64,000 bases of DNA from Meira nashicola (taxonomy: Eukaryota > Basidiomycota > Exobasidiomycetes > Exobasidiales > Brachybasidiaceae): positions 310,001-374,000 of the forward strand of contig BCJU01000003.1 of NCBI GenBank assembly GCA_001600355.1. Direction: 5' to 3'. Both the position numbers and the translations under genes were made by a program. The notes below the pieces were generated by a model. The model saw nothing but the letters and a program-made list of their open reading frames with translations, did not search any database and was not told the DNA's origin. Every line of letters begins with the position of its first letter. Within the stretch, counting starts at the first letter, position 1. Below are positions 28,397 to 39,426 of the stretch, piece after piece.

Positions 28397-31300
28397 ATGT
28401 CAGACGTTCCTCCGTCTTCGTCATTGACTGACGAAGAAATTGAAGCGTTCTTGGCAACACGACCTTTAAGGGTGAGTAGCATACATGCATGTTGTTTCAA
28501 TCACATTCTTTACTGATTTGCATATCTTTTCAACCTTTCTCTTTGAATAGGATCGCCAAGATGCTTCAGAGGATGAAAACACAGATTTGATGGAATTATT
28601 GATGAGCAATGATTGGTCTTTGCCAAATCATTTGATGTCTTTTCGAGATGGATCAGATAATCAACAGAACAGCTACAATAATCAGAGATTTCAACAACAA
28701 CAACAACCAACTACTTCTTCCAACATATCTTCACCTTCAACACCTTCCGCTTTTGCTGCTCAATTCATGTCAGGTACACCCGAACAAGGAATGCTACTTC
28801 GTGCGCTGGCTGAACAACAAGATGAAGGTAGAAACGTGCATAATAATCAACATGGAAACTTACAAGAACAGCTACTCTCTATTCAAATTTCTCCTCGAAT
28901 CGCAACTAGGTCAAGCAATAACAACATTACAGCACCTCAGCAGCCTTACCAAAATCAAAGTCAAAATACAGGAGGATTATATGATATGCAGTCACATAGC
29001 GCTCAACAACATCAACTCTCCGGCTTTCATGTCAACCCAACACCATCTCAGCCAATCTTTACTACGACTGTATCAGCCGCTGCAAGTTCACAGCCTTCAC
29101 CTACATGGGAACAATCACCTTTGAGTCAGAGACCGAATCAAACTTTTCCTCCTGGTCAACAAATAAGTGATAATGAATTATTCACTAGACAAAGGCAAAC
29201 GGGAATTGTTGGATCACCGCAAAGTGATATATTTTCTTCACCAGAAGATCAAAGGAGACAATTAGCATTTACGCCAAGCCGAGCTTCACACTCCTCTTTG
29301 CATTCTGTACGTGAAGATGATTTGCAAGCATTTACTGGATCACCTTCCAATCTACTTTCATCTTCAACACATCAATCACCTCTCACCACATTGACCAATA
29401 TACCCGGCACGACGGACGTCATGACTGGATTCGTACGCAGAAGTTCGGCAGAGATTAATGCATTAAGACAACGAAGGCAAGTACGCAGAACGTATACAGG
29501 ACCTTCTTCTGTTTCTGGCTTTTATTCTCCTACAATTCGATCTAGTGAAACAAACATTCCATCTTCTTCTTCCTCTTCTTCTACGCAAAGATCTGTCACG
29601 CAATCCAACAGGAGACCCAGACCTATTTCGGCAGGCTATCAAGGATTTCAAGTTGGCGGTGTTGGAGAAGATAGAAATCCAGCAGGAACAATTTCCGCTT
29701 CTACTTCTTTTTCATCAGGTCAATATTCCGCAGCAGATGATGGTACAAGTAGAACACTTTCTGATGGTACGCCCGGAGGAAAGGGTGAAATTCCACCTTC
29801 ACTTTCGGCTGAATTAGCAGGTTTAGGTTTGGACGTTGATAAATTTTATAAAAGTACAATGATGCAAGGTGATCGATCGAATAATGAATATGAAGAAGAT
29901 GTATTCATGGATACAGAGGATACATCGATGCAACGTACTTCTTCTTCTTCATCTGCGTCGACAACCAAACGCAGAACGGCCATTGGTGATCAAAGTCTAT
30001 TTTCACAAAATACGACAGCATCTTCCGGTTTAGATGATTCAATTTATTCAACAAATGATGAAATGGATAATTCACGCTGGGTCCACGGAAGGGATACACC
30101 ACCAGTCTCACCTTCGCGATCAGGATCAAGAAATTCTTTATCAATCTCTGATCATCATGCAATGCGAAAGAACAAGGATATACAAATGACCACGACAGCG
30201 TCTGATATGGGACCTTCATCTGACTTTCTTCAACCTAGCACAAAACAATATTCAGGATCGAGATTATCGATTGGAGGAATGGAATATCCGCAAACATGGC
30301 CAAGAACATTCAGCGCAGGCTCAGGTGCTGCAGGAACGATGAGCTCTTCGACTGATTCTAGTACACAAAATACGCCTTCTTTATCTTCTTCTACCGTTTT
30401 TATTGGACCAGAAAGATCTAGAAATAATGCAAGATCGCCTATTCAACATTCTCGAAGCGATAATCCAATTTACAATTCTGGACGTTCTCCACAATTGAGA
30501 CTTGCTCGTTCACCTTCAACTTCTTCCTCTATATCTCAACAAAAAGATTCAACAGCTGCTTCCACCATCGCTGCAGCATCTGCAGCCACTGGATCCAACA
30601 CTTCTAGACGCAATAGACCATCATCACGTTTATTCACGACGTTAGAAGCGGCTAATTTATCTGTAGAAAGTTTACGTTCAGATTATGCACCCTCTTTAAC
30701 ATCTCGCATGAGGAGCGGATCGAGCATTGGTGTTGAAAGTAGCGGAAGAGGAAAAGAGAGAAATAAGAGATGGAGTACGTCATTTATCAATCCACCATCC
30801 ACGTTCGATCAACCAATCAATCGAAGGAGAGCAGGAATTGGTGCTGATTCAGATCAATATGAAGAAGTTTCAAACGCATTAGACACTTTACGAGCATTTT
30901 TACGTCAACGTGATGTAGGAAATAATGCAAAGCAAAAGATCATTCCATCTCGTAGATCTTCTAATTCGCAATTTGGAAATTTGACTGCAATGAGTAATGA
31001 AGCTCTTCAATCTGCACAACAACAACAAGGTATTGAAACTTCTTCTGCTTCGTCTAGTGGACAATCTTCTGGACATCAAAAAGTTTTACGTCATCCACCT
31101 GCAGGTCCATTACCGCCTAGAGGTACATTGTATGACAGAAATGAAGGTGCAGCATTTCAAGCGCAAGAGATGGCTTCTAGGTCATCTTCAAATTCTCTTT
31201 CTCCTTCCACATCTTTCAATCTTTCACCTCTCGCTAACGATCCTCGATCACAAATTCATACGAACAATATGACTCCTTCAATGTCCAACGAACTTCAAAG

Positions 31301-31460
31301 GCAGCAACGTCAACATAATCGTTCAACTTCTTCCGCTTCTTTAGATAGAATTGCAGCTTTGGAAGATTTAGCAGATCGTGTTAGACGAATGCGCGAAGAA
31401 GATAGGTCGATGCAACTCTCAATGCAAGAGAATGAGCATTTTAGTCATCATCATCCATAA
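28397..31460 (+). CDS. Large disordered Ser/Gln-rich protein, unknown function
   Basis: Exon 1 is 28397-28471 (MSDVPPSSSLTDEEIEAFL and on) and exon 2 is 28551-31460. The 79-nt intron (GTGAGT...GAATAG) keeps phase and gives about 994 residues. The protein is almost entirely low-complexity (S, Q, T, N). More ordered islands are the N-terminal acidic helix with DLMELLMSNDWSLPNHLM, LSAELAGLGLDVDKFYKST near residue 415, SRLFTTLEAANLSVESLRSD near 710, and a C-terminal coiled coil ASLDRIAALEDLADRVRRMR. Numerous SP/TP sites suggest phosphorylation. This could be a nuclear or cell-cycle regulator; no family is recognised. Confidence 0.78.
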
Positions 31461-31719
31461 GACTGGTCACTCCAATATTTTCGCCCCTTCTTGGAATGAT
31501 GCACATTAATCATGTACTAATGTTTTTTTGTTTTTCGCAACCCTTTCTGTACTCTAATGTCTTGCTATAACACCTCAAAAGTACTTTTATTTTCTCATTC
31601 TCACTTTTTCATACCTCTTTTTTTTGTAACTTGCATTGCATCGCATTGGAATGTGTCACAGATATCATTGTGTTTCGATATTGTTTTGCTTATTATACAG
31701 AATGAGATTAAGTTCTTGA

Positions 31720-32500
31720 TCAATGACCGCTGGCCAGATATGCTTGGGTATAGGAAACTGATTCTTGTGCCGTTTTGAGTACTGTGGTGAGGAGATTGAT
31801 GAACAAGGTTAGTGTTGTCAAGATGTGCAAAACAAAACAAAAAAGACTCACATTGCGTTTCAACTTCTTCCAATCCATTTATGAATTCTACCATATCAGC
31901 TGACATTGAAATAGCCGAATAAGCGCCTAAACTGTCCACGTTATCGTTCATGTTTGAACTTAATTCTGATTGACCATCAGATGTTTTACGCATATTTGAA
32001 CTTGCCGCTAAATGTTGACCTGAAGAAAAAATTTGACGAATTCTAGCAGAATAAGTTTTTTGTAATTTTAATAATAATTCTTCTGCTTCCATTAAAGAAC
32101 CTAATCGAATTCCAATCGCATACCACCATGCACTTAAATTACGTAATTGAACACTTTTTGCTTCTGCATCTAATGCATTTCTTACTCTTGCACTATATGG
32201 TTTCGGAACTGTTAAATCAACGATACCATGTAATGCTAATAATTCTGCAAGCCAAAAAGGTACGTCTATCCTTGTATTTTTACGTAAAATTGATTGATTA
32301 TTGTTTGATTTATTAATTGATTTTTGTTTTTGGATTTCATCTTCATTTCTATCAAAATTTGATTTACCTCCGCTTGAAGAACCTATTGATTCATTATTCC
32401 CTTGAAGATGTGATAATCCTGGACAATCTTTTGTCACATGACATGGTATACGTACAGCATCTGCTAGTATTGAAGAAGTATCCCAATACGATCTATTCAT
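31720..32500 (-). CDS. PSF3: GINS complex subunit Psf3
   Basis: The start ATG is at 32500 (MNRSYWDTSSILADAVRIPC); upstream in-frame sequence reaches only a TTG. Exon 1 is 32500-31852 and exon 2 is 31781-31720, with a 70-nt intron (GTGAGT...CCACAG), giving 236 residues. Hallmarks are YWD..SILAD, DCPGLSHLQGNNES, a Psf3-type DVPFWLAELLALHGIVDLTV, and RVRNALDAEAKSVQLRNLS. The second exon supplies LLKTAQESVSYTQAYLASGH, the usual C-terminal helix. GINS (Sld5, Psf1-3) is part of the CMG replicative helicase. A polar linker of about 35 residues after the N-terminal block is longer than usual. The gene is divergent from the LIM gene. Confidence 0.92.
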
Positions 32501-32858
32501 ATTCAAAGGTGGTGATTATGATGATGGTTGCGTGACATGGCGCGTCTATTTGTTCAGAAGTGTTGTTCTTTTTTTCTCATACGCGTCTTGTTTGAACTTG
32601 TTTTACGCGTACAGTGTTTATTTAATAATCTTGTTCTGTTTGTTTCACTTTTTTTACCGCACGTGGAGGTGTTAGTTTAGATTATCCCTGAGCAAGACGG
32701 GATTTAAGGTACAGAATATATTCTAGCATGTACGGAAGCACCCCTATCCTTGGCTTCCATCATCATCATACACTTTTGCCTTTGTTTCTTTGCTCAAATC
32801 ATCAACTCTTTATCTTTCATTAAAAATTATCATTTAAACTGCCCCTTTCTCCGAAATT
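32501..32858. promoter_or_regulatory. Divergent promoter region PSF3/LIM gene with two ACGCGT sites
   Basis: This 358-bp spacer contains two ACGCGT hexamers at 32581-32586 and 32605-32610, 81 and 105 bp upstream of the PSF3 start. The pairing and proximity to a replication gene suggest an MCB-type cell-cycle element; this is inference. Confidence 0.45.
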
Positions 32859-34850
32859 ATGCCGGCAATGCCTGCTGCTCGTATGAGCAATATGACATTA
32901 GCCATGCCATCATCAATTTCACGAGATTTAAGAACACCATCTCCACGTTCAAGTGCAACAAGAGATTTGAAAATATTAAATTCTTCACCTGGATGTGAAA
33001 TACCACCACCAATTTCACCTTTATTACTCCCTACATCTGATGGAGCGATTTCAAAAATATGCGGAAGTATAATTGAACCGGAAGAACAACGTCAAAGATG
33101 GGCTTGCAATGGTTGTAAATCAATTTTTGCAAGAGATGCAACGATTTACCTTAAACCGAATTCTGTGAATGCTGCACCATTAAAAGATTCAAGTTCTGCG
33201 TTAAATAGAAGATTGGAAGCTTCAAGTGGAGCAAAAGAACATTTTTGTAAATCATGCTACACAGAACGATTTGCTATTGGAAATTGCTTTGCTTGTCGTA
33301 ATCCGGTAGTTGGATCTACAAAAGAGGATGGTAAATTTGTCAAATCAGGAATAGATGGACATATATGGCATGGAAGATGTTGGAAGTGTGTAGGATGCAA
33401 TGCTTCTTCAACAGAGAAGGAAATCACATTGGGTATGGACGGTAGGCCAACATGTGAAGAATGTTTTGATAGACCTTTACCAAGAAAGAACGTTGTACCT
33501 GCTAGACCAAGTTCACCTTTCAAAGAACCCGGTCCACGTAAAGTTTCACCTCCAACATCAATGATGAGCGGAAGTGCAACGAGGCAAGGAATGGGTGCAG
33601 CAATTGCAGAACTTTCACGTAAATTTGGACAACCAGTACCGAAAATGAATCAAAGTAGTAATGTCACACCTTTGAAATCTCCTACAATTCCACAATCATC
33701 ATCTTTTGGTCGTGAAAGTCCATCAAAATTAACACGCACAAATAGCTTCACAACAGGCGCTCGACCTTTAACGGCTCAATTCTCAGGCACAGGCTTCAAT
33801 TTAGCAGCATTTAGACCTACAACACCAACGGCAATCTCCAGATCGGATTCACGTAGTCGCTGCAATAGTCCAACAAAGGAAATGACTGAAAAGCCATTGG
33901 AAAAAGATGTAGAGATTTGTGCAAAATGCTTCCGAGGACCATTCGATGGACCTGAAAATGCAGGAGGTGCAGCAGTTGAAGCGAAGATGGTATCTTTACA
34001 AGGAGGTACCGTACATTATCATTCAAGTTGCTTTTGCTGTGATGTATGCAATAAAACGTTGGAAAATGCTCTTCGTTCATTTATCCGATTAGATGAAGGT
34101 AAATTTGCACATCCTACTTGTGCGCCACCAGCAACCGTTATTCGATCTTCGCAGCCATCTTCTACGATGCCAGGCTCAATCGGTATGACGCCATCTTCAT
34201 CTGCATCTTCTTCTGTTGGTGAACAAGATCATGCAACTTATCAACGTTTACCTCGCCCTAGTACGCAAGCAGAGACAAAACAGCATACATTGCCAACATC
34301 TTACTTGAATGGAGGAGGACCACCTAAGGATACCTGTGGTCGATCTTCTAGTGGTTATACACCTTCAACTTCTTCTTCTGCTTCTGCCTCTAATCGACGC
34401 TTTCAGCCAACATCAGGAGCTGCACCGCCAACACGTTCTACTTTGTTACACTCACAACCATCTTCTAATCCTGCAATGCGTGCGAATGCAAATCTAGCCG
34501 TTTCTTCTTTACCGAATAGGGGAGTAGATGCAATAACGAGTTCAAATTCAGGTAAATTTGGTAAATTAGGTGGAATGCAAATTTGTTGTGGTTGTAATGC
34601 AAAGGTATCCGGATTCATAGAAGGTGTTGCTGGACCACGTGGACAAATTTGGCATAAAAAGTGTTTAGTTTGTAGTGCAAAACCAATTCCAAATAATGCT
34701 GAAGTGATTTCAAGAAGATTTTCACTTCAACCAACACAACAACAATGTGGAAAACAATTAGACAGTTCAGCAAAAGTTACTGCTGATGGTCAATTACGTT
34801 GCAGATCTTGTTATGATCGTGAATATGGACGTCATCGTGTGGCGGTTTGA
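32859..34850 (+). CDS. LIM-domain protein
   Basis: The 663-residue single-exon protein has at least three cysteine-rich LIM-like modules. The first spans CNGCKSIF and HFCKSCYTERF, then CFACRNPV, HIWHGRCWKCVGC and CEECF (about residues 80-205). The second is ICAKCFRGPF with HYHSSCFCCDVC and HPTC (about 350-425). The third is ICCGCNAKVSG with IWHKKCLVC and CRSCYDREYG at the C-terminus. LIM zinc modules bind partner proteins, and fungal examples such as Lrg1 and Pxl1 act in cell-wall or actin signalling; the exact orthologue is not clear. Ser/Thr-rich linkers separate modules. The last module carries an unusual insertion of about 24 residues between its zinc ligands. Confidence 0.85.
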   Translation: MPAMPAARMSNMTLAMPSSISRDLRTPSPRSSATRDLKILNSSPGCEIPPPISPLLLPTSDGAISKICGSIIEPEEQRQRWACNGCKSIFARDATIYLKPNSVNAAPLKDSSSALNRRLEASSGAKEHFCKSCYTERFAIGNCFACRNPVVGSTKEDGKFVKSGIDGHIWHGRCWKCVGCNASSTEKEITLGMDGRPTCEECFDRPLPRKNVVPARPSSPFKEPGPRKVSPPTSMMSGSATRQGMGAAIAELSRKFGQPVPKMNQSSNVTPLKSPTIPQSSSFGRESPSKLTRTNSFTTGARPLTAQFSGTGFNLAAFRPTTPTAISRSDSRSRCNSPTKEMTEKPLEKDVEICAKCFRGPFDGPENAGGAAVEAKMVSLQGGTVHYHSSCFCCDVCNKTLENALRSFIRLDEGKFAHPTCAPPATVIRSSQPSSTMPGSIGMTPSSSASSSVGEQDHATYQRLPRPSTQAETKQHTLPTSYLNGGGPPKDTCGRSSSGYTPSTSSSASASNRRFQPTSGAAPPTRSTLLHSQPSSNPAMRANANLAVSSLPNRGVDAITSSNSGKFGKLGGMQICCGCNAKVSGFIEGVAGPRGQIWHKKCLVCSAKPIPNNAEVISRRFSLQPTQQQCGKQLDSSAKVTADGQLRCRSCYDREYGRHRVAV

Positions 34851-35279
34851 TATTTGGTCCTATTCTTTTTTTCCTCTTTCGTATTTGTATCCTCTCATAA
34901 ATTCAGCACTTGACCCGATTCTCGTTCGTTCAACACATGTACATATATACTACTACACAATTCAATAATGCAATCCAGATGATGGTAATTTCACTTTAGC
35001 CTAGACTAGACTACGTATGCATTCCTGAGTGTAGTGTTGCTTTCGCGCAAAACAGAGACGCGTCCATCTTTCCAATTAACACCAAATTCAAACGCGTAAA
35101 TGAAACAAAAGTTGAGTGTTATTCTGCCGGTTGTATGCATATGCACTTTTGCACACTTTTTTTTCTCTCTCTTTAGAAAAGCTGAGCCGATTAATCTGAC
35201 AAAGACTGTGTGGGTGGTGTTGTTCTTCTTCTTCATCCATACCATCCTTCACATCACATAGAAATATTTGTGATCAAAA
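34851..35279. promoter_or_regulatory. Intergenic region upstream of RFA2 with two ACGCGT sites
   Basis: ACGCGT occurs at 35058-35063 and 35092-35097, about 185-220 bp upstream of the RFA2 start. Paired MCB-like sites are typical of S-phase genes in fungi. The rest of the 429 bp shows no gene. Confidence 0.45.
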
Positions 35280-36316
35280 ATGGCAAACGGTAAGAATCAT
35301 AATGTGTTCCCAGAGTATGAAAGCTTTCTTTGCTGACATGACTTATGAAACACTCCCACTCACAGCTTTCGAAAACAACGCATACGGTCAAAATTATTCT
35401 ACTGGCGGAGGAGGAGGAGGATTTATGGCTAATGGTAGTCAAAGTGGATCTCAAGGTGGTGGTAAGGTAAGCAAAGCAGGTAAAGATTGTGTCTTTATAA
35501 AGATTAATCTGGCTGACTTTATCTCTAATTTTTCGACTTGCTGAATAAGATGGGGTCTTTACAAACATTGCGCCCTCTTACGATTCGACAAATTATTAAC
35601 GCAACTCAAGCACACACTGAAGCTGAATTCGTTGCAGATGGGATGCCAATCACACAGGTGACTATGTTATTGAACAAGACAACAATTGTTGAGCTAACAA
35701 ATCTGTTTTCTTGTGTACTTTTTAGTTGACATTTGTTGGATACGTTGCAAGTATTCAGAAAAATCCAACAAACGTTATTTATCAAATCATTGATGGAACT
35801 GGAATGATTGACGTTCGTGTTTGGATGGATGCAAATTCGGGAACTCAAAAATTCAAAGAAGTAAAAGAATTCGATTTAGTTCGTGTTATTGGTGGAATTA
35901 AATCTTTTCATGATCGTCATTATATCAATACGGGACATATGCGCGTAATCAATGATCCAAATGAAATATTTTATCATCAATTCGAAGCAATTAATGTTCA
36001 TATTTCGCTCAATAAAGAGGCAGGTGGTAAAATAGGTAGCGGAAATGGGATGGGCGCATATGCAAATAATGATCGTATGAAATTGGATGAAAAACAATAT
36101 GAAGAATTCGATAATCCAGTTCATCGTAAAATTATGCAAATCGTTAATGCAATGAGCGAAAATGGAAATGGTGAAAGTGGAGTTCATATTTCGGCAATTG
36201 CAAGAAAGATTCCAAATTCTAACGAAGCTCAAATACGTCAAGAAATTGAAAGTTTAGTTGGTGAAGGATTCTTGTTTACAGCCGAAGATGAGAATCATGT
36301 TTTGAGCACCGCGTGA
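35280..36316 (+). CDS. RFA2: Replication protein A 32-kDa subunit
   Basis: Four exons: 35280-35289 (10 nt), 35366-35466, 35550-35657 and 35726-36316, all in phase, give 269 residues. The Gly/Ser-rich N-terminus (STGGGGGGFMANGSQSGSQ) is the phosphoregulated region of RPA32. The OB fold follows, with PLTIRQIINATQ, LTFVGYVASIQKNPTNVIYQ, IDGTGMIDVRVWMD and RVIGGIKSFHDRHYINTGHM. A C-terminal winged helix ends with HISAIARKIPNSNEAQIRQE and VLSTA. The family binds single-stranded DNA as part of the RPA heterotrimer. The three introns and tiny first exon were found by phase and alignment. It is convergent with the SDHAF4 gene. Confidence 0.94.
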
Positions 36317-36471
36317 GAAGATGCATAAGTCATGTATGTACATTGTATGCATAGCATAGCAAATCGAATCATATCATTAGAATGTTGATGTTACATTTAA
36401 AAGCTGAAAGAAAAGAAGATTATTAGCATTTCTGGTCGAATGATTGGTGTTCTGGTGTGTGGCACATTGAC

Positions 36472-36938
36472 TCACTCTGTCGCTCTTCCGCCATAAGACC
36501 ATTCACGTTCCCATTTTAGTGGATCATTTTTCGGTCCTCCAACTTCGCCCGTATTTGGGTTTGTGTCTCCATCGAATTCAGGTACAGGCTTTGTACGATA
36601 TTGCGGATGTTTTTCATCATTTGCTTGTGCGGCAGGTTTAAATTGAGGTGTGTCTGGGGGATAAGAAGGATGATTGGTTATTATCAGTGAATGTGCTTAT
36701 TTGATTAGTGATCGAACAAAATTCACTCACTTGCATTTTCGCGTACTAATCTTTCAAATTCTCTTTGTTCTTTCATTGGTAGTGGCGGTGGACCAGGTCT
36801 TGCGAATCCATCATCTTTTTCATCATTTTGTCGAATAAAAGTGGCGTGAATGTTTCGGGTTAATAAAGTCTTTTTTGTCATCATTCTAATCGATGATGTA
36901 GATGCTATAACGCTTCTCATTGAAGTGTTTACTATCAT
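36472..36938 (-). CDS. SDH8: Succinate dehydrogenase assembly factor 4 (Sdh8-like)
   Basis: Exon 1 is 36938-36731 and exon 2 is 36653-36472, with a 77-nt intron (GTGAGT...CCCCAG), giving 129 residues. An N-terminal basic presequence (RMMTKKTLLTRNIHATFIR) precedes a PPPLPMKEQREFERLV linker. The C-terminal block NPNTGEVGGPKNDPLKWERE then WSYGGRATE is the DUF1674/SDHAF4 signature. In yeast Sdh8 binds flavinylated Sdh1 in the matrix and helps form the Sdh1-Sdh2 dimer. The stop directly follows the conserved RATE ending. It is divergent from the carboxypeptidase gene. Confidence 0.92.
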
Positions 36939-37442
36939 CTTCCTTGTTGATACTGTAAAGCTCGTTGTTGTTTGTTGATGATCAGGATGAGTAAGTGGAG
37001 TGAAGGTGTAATCAGATGGAGAATCTGACTCTATATGCGTGCATGCTTAGTCATCTTGAGTTCAACAATGAACTGCTTACGTGAATTGACGCGCCGGGCA
37101 AATAATGAATGAATGTATCGGGTGACCTGACACATTTGAAAAAAAAGCACGCGGAATTTTTGTTTTGGGCGGGAATGACAAGACATGTGTTGTTCTATGG
37201 ATGAATTCTAGCGTAAAAAAAATAAACGCGTGTAAAAGTTACTGTGCAAGGTTGCAGAGACTCACATTTATATGCATTAGTGCACTGTATGTCATGCATA
37301 ATAACATGATGTTGCAATGCATTAAAACGTTAAACCATGTGGACCGTCGGCTTGATTAAGATTGGATCAGGAACACAATAAAAGCATTCAACTTTTTTCC
37401 ATCCTTTCCTTCTCTCTATCATCTACGACAAATTCAAGCAAG
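36939..37442. other. Divergent intergenic region
   Basis: The 504-bp spacer has one ACGCGT at 37226-37231 and a pyrimidine-rich leader (TCCTTTCCTTCTCTC) just before the carboxypeptidase start. No further gene is visible. Confidence 0.55.
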
Positions 37443-39203
37443 ATGGTTTTCCTTTTCAAGCCCTTAATTGCTTTGTTTACTCTTGGAATCACTGTTAAAG
37501 GTCAATTCGTTAGTGAACCAAATGATTTAATTCACAAAAAAGGAGCAGCAGGAGTGAATGTACGTTATAAAGAAGTACCTTCAGGTATTTGTGAATCAAC
37601 TCCAGGTATAAAATCATTTTCTGGATATTCCGATGTAGGAAAAGATCAACATTTATTTTGGTACTTCTTTGAAACACGAAATGGTGATCCAAAAGAAGCT
37701 CCTCTTACAGTTTGGATAAATGGAGGTCCAGGCTCAAGTAGTCAAATCGGACTTTGGCAAGAACATGGACCTTGTCAAATTTATAATAATGGAACTTTAT
37801 ATCAAAATCCATTTTCATGGAATAATGTTTCAAATATGTTATATATCGATCAACCAGTTGGTGTAGGATTTTCTTATACAAAACCAGTACCAGCTTATAC
37901 CAATCCAAATTATGATGGTCAAACAGTTAATTTGCCAAGCAATAAATGTCCTGATTATGCTCAACCTTATGATACATGTGGAACATATTCTGATTCAAAC
38001 GTTGTAAAGACAGCAAATACAACTGCAGATGCAGCTCCTAACTTTTGGAAAGCACTTCAAGGTTTTATGGGAGCTTTTCCTCAATACTCTCGTAACGACT
38101 TCCATTTTGCAAGCGAAAGCTATGGCGGTCATTATGGACCAGTCTTCAATGAATACTTCTTGGAACAAAACAAAAAGAACATTGAAGGAGCAAAAAAGAT
38201 CAAATTAAAAAGTGTTACTATTAATAATGGTTGGTATGATCCTCTCATTCAATATCAAGCTTATTACAACTACACAGTTCATCCAGGTAATACGTACGAC
38301 TTACACTTATACAATCAAACGATTCAAGATGAACTTTTTAATAATCTCTATGGACCGGGAAATTGTGTTGATCAAATAAAACAATGTTACTCAACCGGTA
38401 GAAATGACGTTTGTTCACAGGCAGATCAATTTTGTGCAAATCATGTGGAAAACGTTTTTGATGTTGTTTCAGGTAGGGATGAATATGATTCTCGTGAATT
38501 AAGTCCTGATCCATTTCCATATAATGGTTATGTTTCTTATCTCAATTCACCAAAAGTTTTAAAAGCACTTGGAGCGTTTACGAATTATAGTGAATCTTCA
38601 ACGTTTGTAGGAAGTGCATTTGGTACAACAGGTGATGATGGACGTGAAAGTATGACAATTGAAGATATACGTAAATTACTCAAAGCTGGAGTTACGGTAA
38701 CTTTATGGGCAGGAGATGCAGATTATAATTGTAATTGGTTAGGAGGACAAAAAGTTGCAGAATTAGTCAAACATAAAGGATACGAAGAATCAGGTTATAC
38801 AGCTTTACAAACTTCTGATCATAAAAAACATGGTGAAGTACGTCAATCTGGTTTATTTTCATTCACACGTATTTATGAAGCAGGTCATGAAGTTCCATTT
38901 TATCAACCTTCAGCTTCTTTAGCTTTATTTGAACGTTCAATTCATGGTTTAGATATTGCAACGGGTAAAAAACATATAACAAATGATTATCTTACAAGAG
39001 GCCCAAAACAAAGTACTTTCCGTGAAGGTAATTCAACCGTTCAAAATGAAGTTTTACCGAATGATAGTACGTATGATCATGAAACAAATTCACCTTCTAA
39101 ACAACAAACAACATCAAAGCAAGAGAAAATCAAAGGGAGGAAAAATTCAAATCTTCAACGATTAACACTTCAGCATAAAAACAAACGTCTTGCTCATGTA
39201 TAA
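37443..39203 (+). CDS. Secreted or vacuolar serine carboxypeptidase (S10 family)
   Basis: The ATG at 37443 starts a signal peptide MVFLFKPLIALFTLGITVKG; in-frame sequence upstream reaches only a TTG. The product is 586 residues. S10 hallmarks are VWINGGPGSSS (oxyanion and substrate region), LYIDQPVGVGFSY, the nucleophile in ASESYGGHYGP (Ser about 226), the Asp in LWAGDADYNCNWLGG (about 428), and the His in EAGHEVPFYQP (about 481). Several NxT/NxS sites and Cys pairs suit a secreted glycoprotein. It removes C-terminal residues from peptides at acidic pH. A polar, lysine-rich C-terminal tail of about 65 residues lacks any obvious GPI signal. Whether it is vacuolar or secreted cannot be told from sequence. 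Confidence 0.93.
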   Translation: MVFLFKPLIALFTLGITVKGQFVSEPNDLIHKKGAAGVNVRYKEVPSGICESTPGIKSFSGYSDVGKDQHLFWYFFETRNGDPKEAPLTVWINGGPGSSSQIGLWQEHGPCQIYNNGTLYQNPFSWNNVSNMLYIDQPVGVGFSYTKPVPAYTNPNYDGQTVNLPSNKCPDYAQPYDTCGTYSDSNVVKTANTTADAAPNFWKALQGFMGAFPQYSRNDFHFASESYGGHYGPVFNEYFLEQNKKNIEGAKKIKLKSVTINNGWYDPLIQYQAYYNYTVHPGNTYDLHLYNQTIQDELFNNLYGPGNCVDQIKQCYSTGRNDVCSQADQFCANHVENVFDVVSGRDEYDSRELSPDPFPYNGYVSYLNSPKVLKALGAFTNYSESSTFVGSAFGTTGDDGRESMTIEDIRKLLKAGVTVTLWAGDADYNCNWLGGQKVAELVKHKGYEESGYTALQTSDHKKHGEVRQSGLFSFTRIYEAGHEVPFYQPSASLALFERSIHGLDIATGKKHITNDYLTRGPKQSTFREGNSTVQNEVLPNDSTYDHETNSPSKQQTTSKQEKIKGRKNSNLQRLTLQHKNKRLAHV

Positions 39204-39426
39204 GAATGTGTACATACATATATCCCCGCCAAGGCTATATAACGCCAAGCACTGCATCTATTGAACAATTTTTGACTTTTTATCTTGGCAAAACGTCATT
39301 CAGCCCCCGAAATTGTGATGATAAAAAATAGTTTTATAATCAAGAATGACTGCCCCCTCACCACCCGGATTCGTCATTAGCTGTGTACGCCACAAATGGT
39401 TTTAATGATAGCCCCATAGATTCGCA

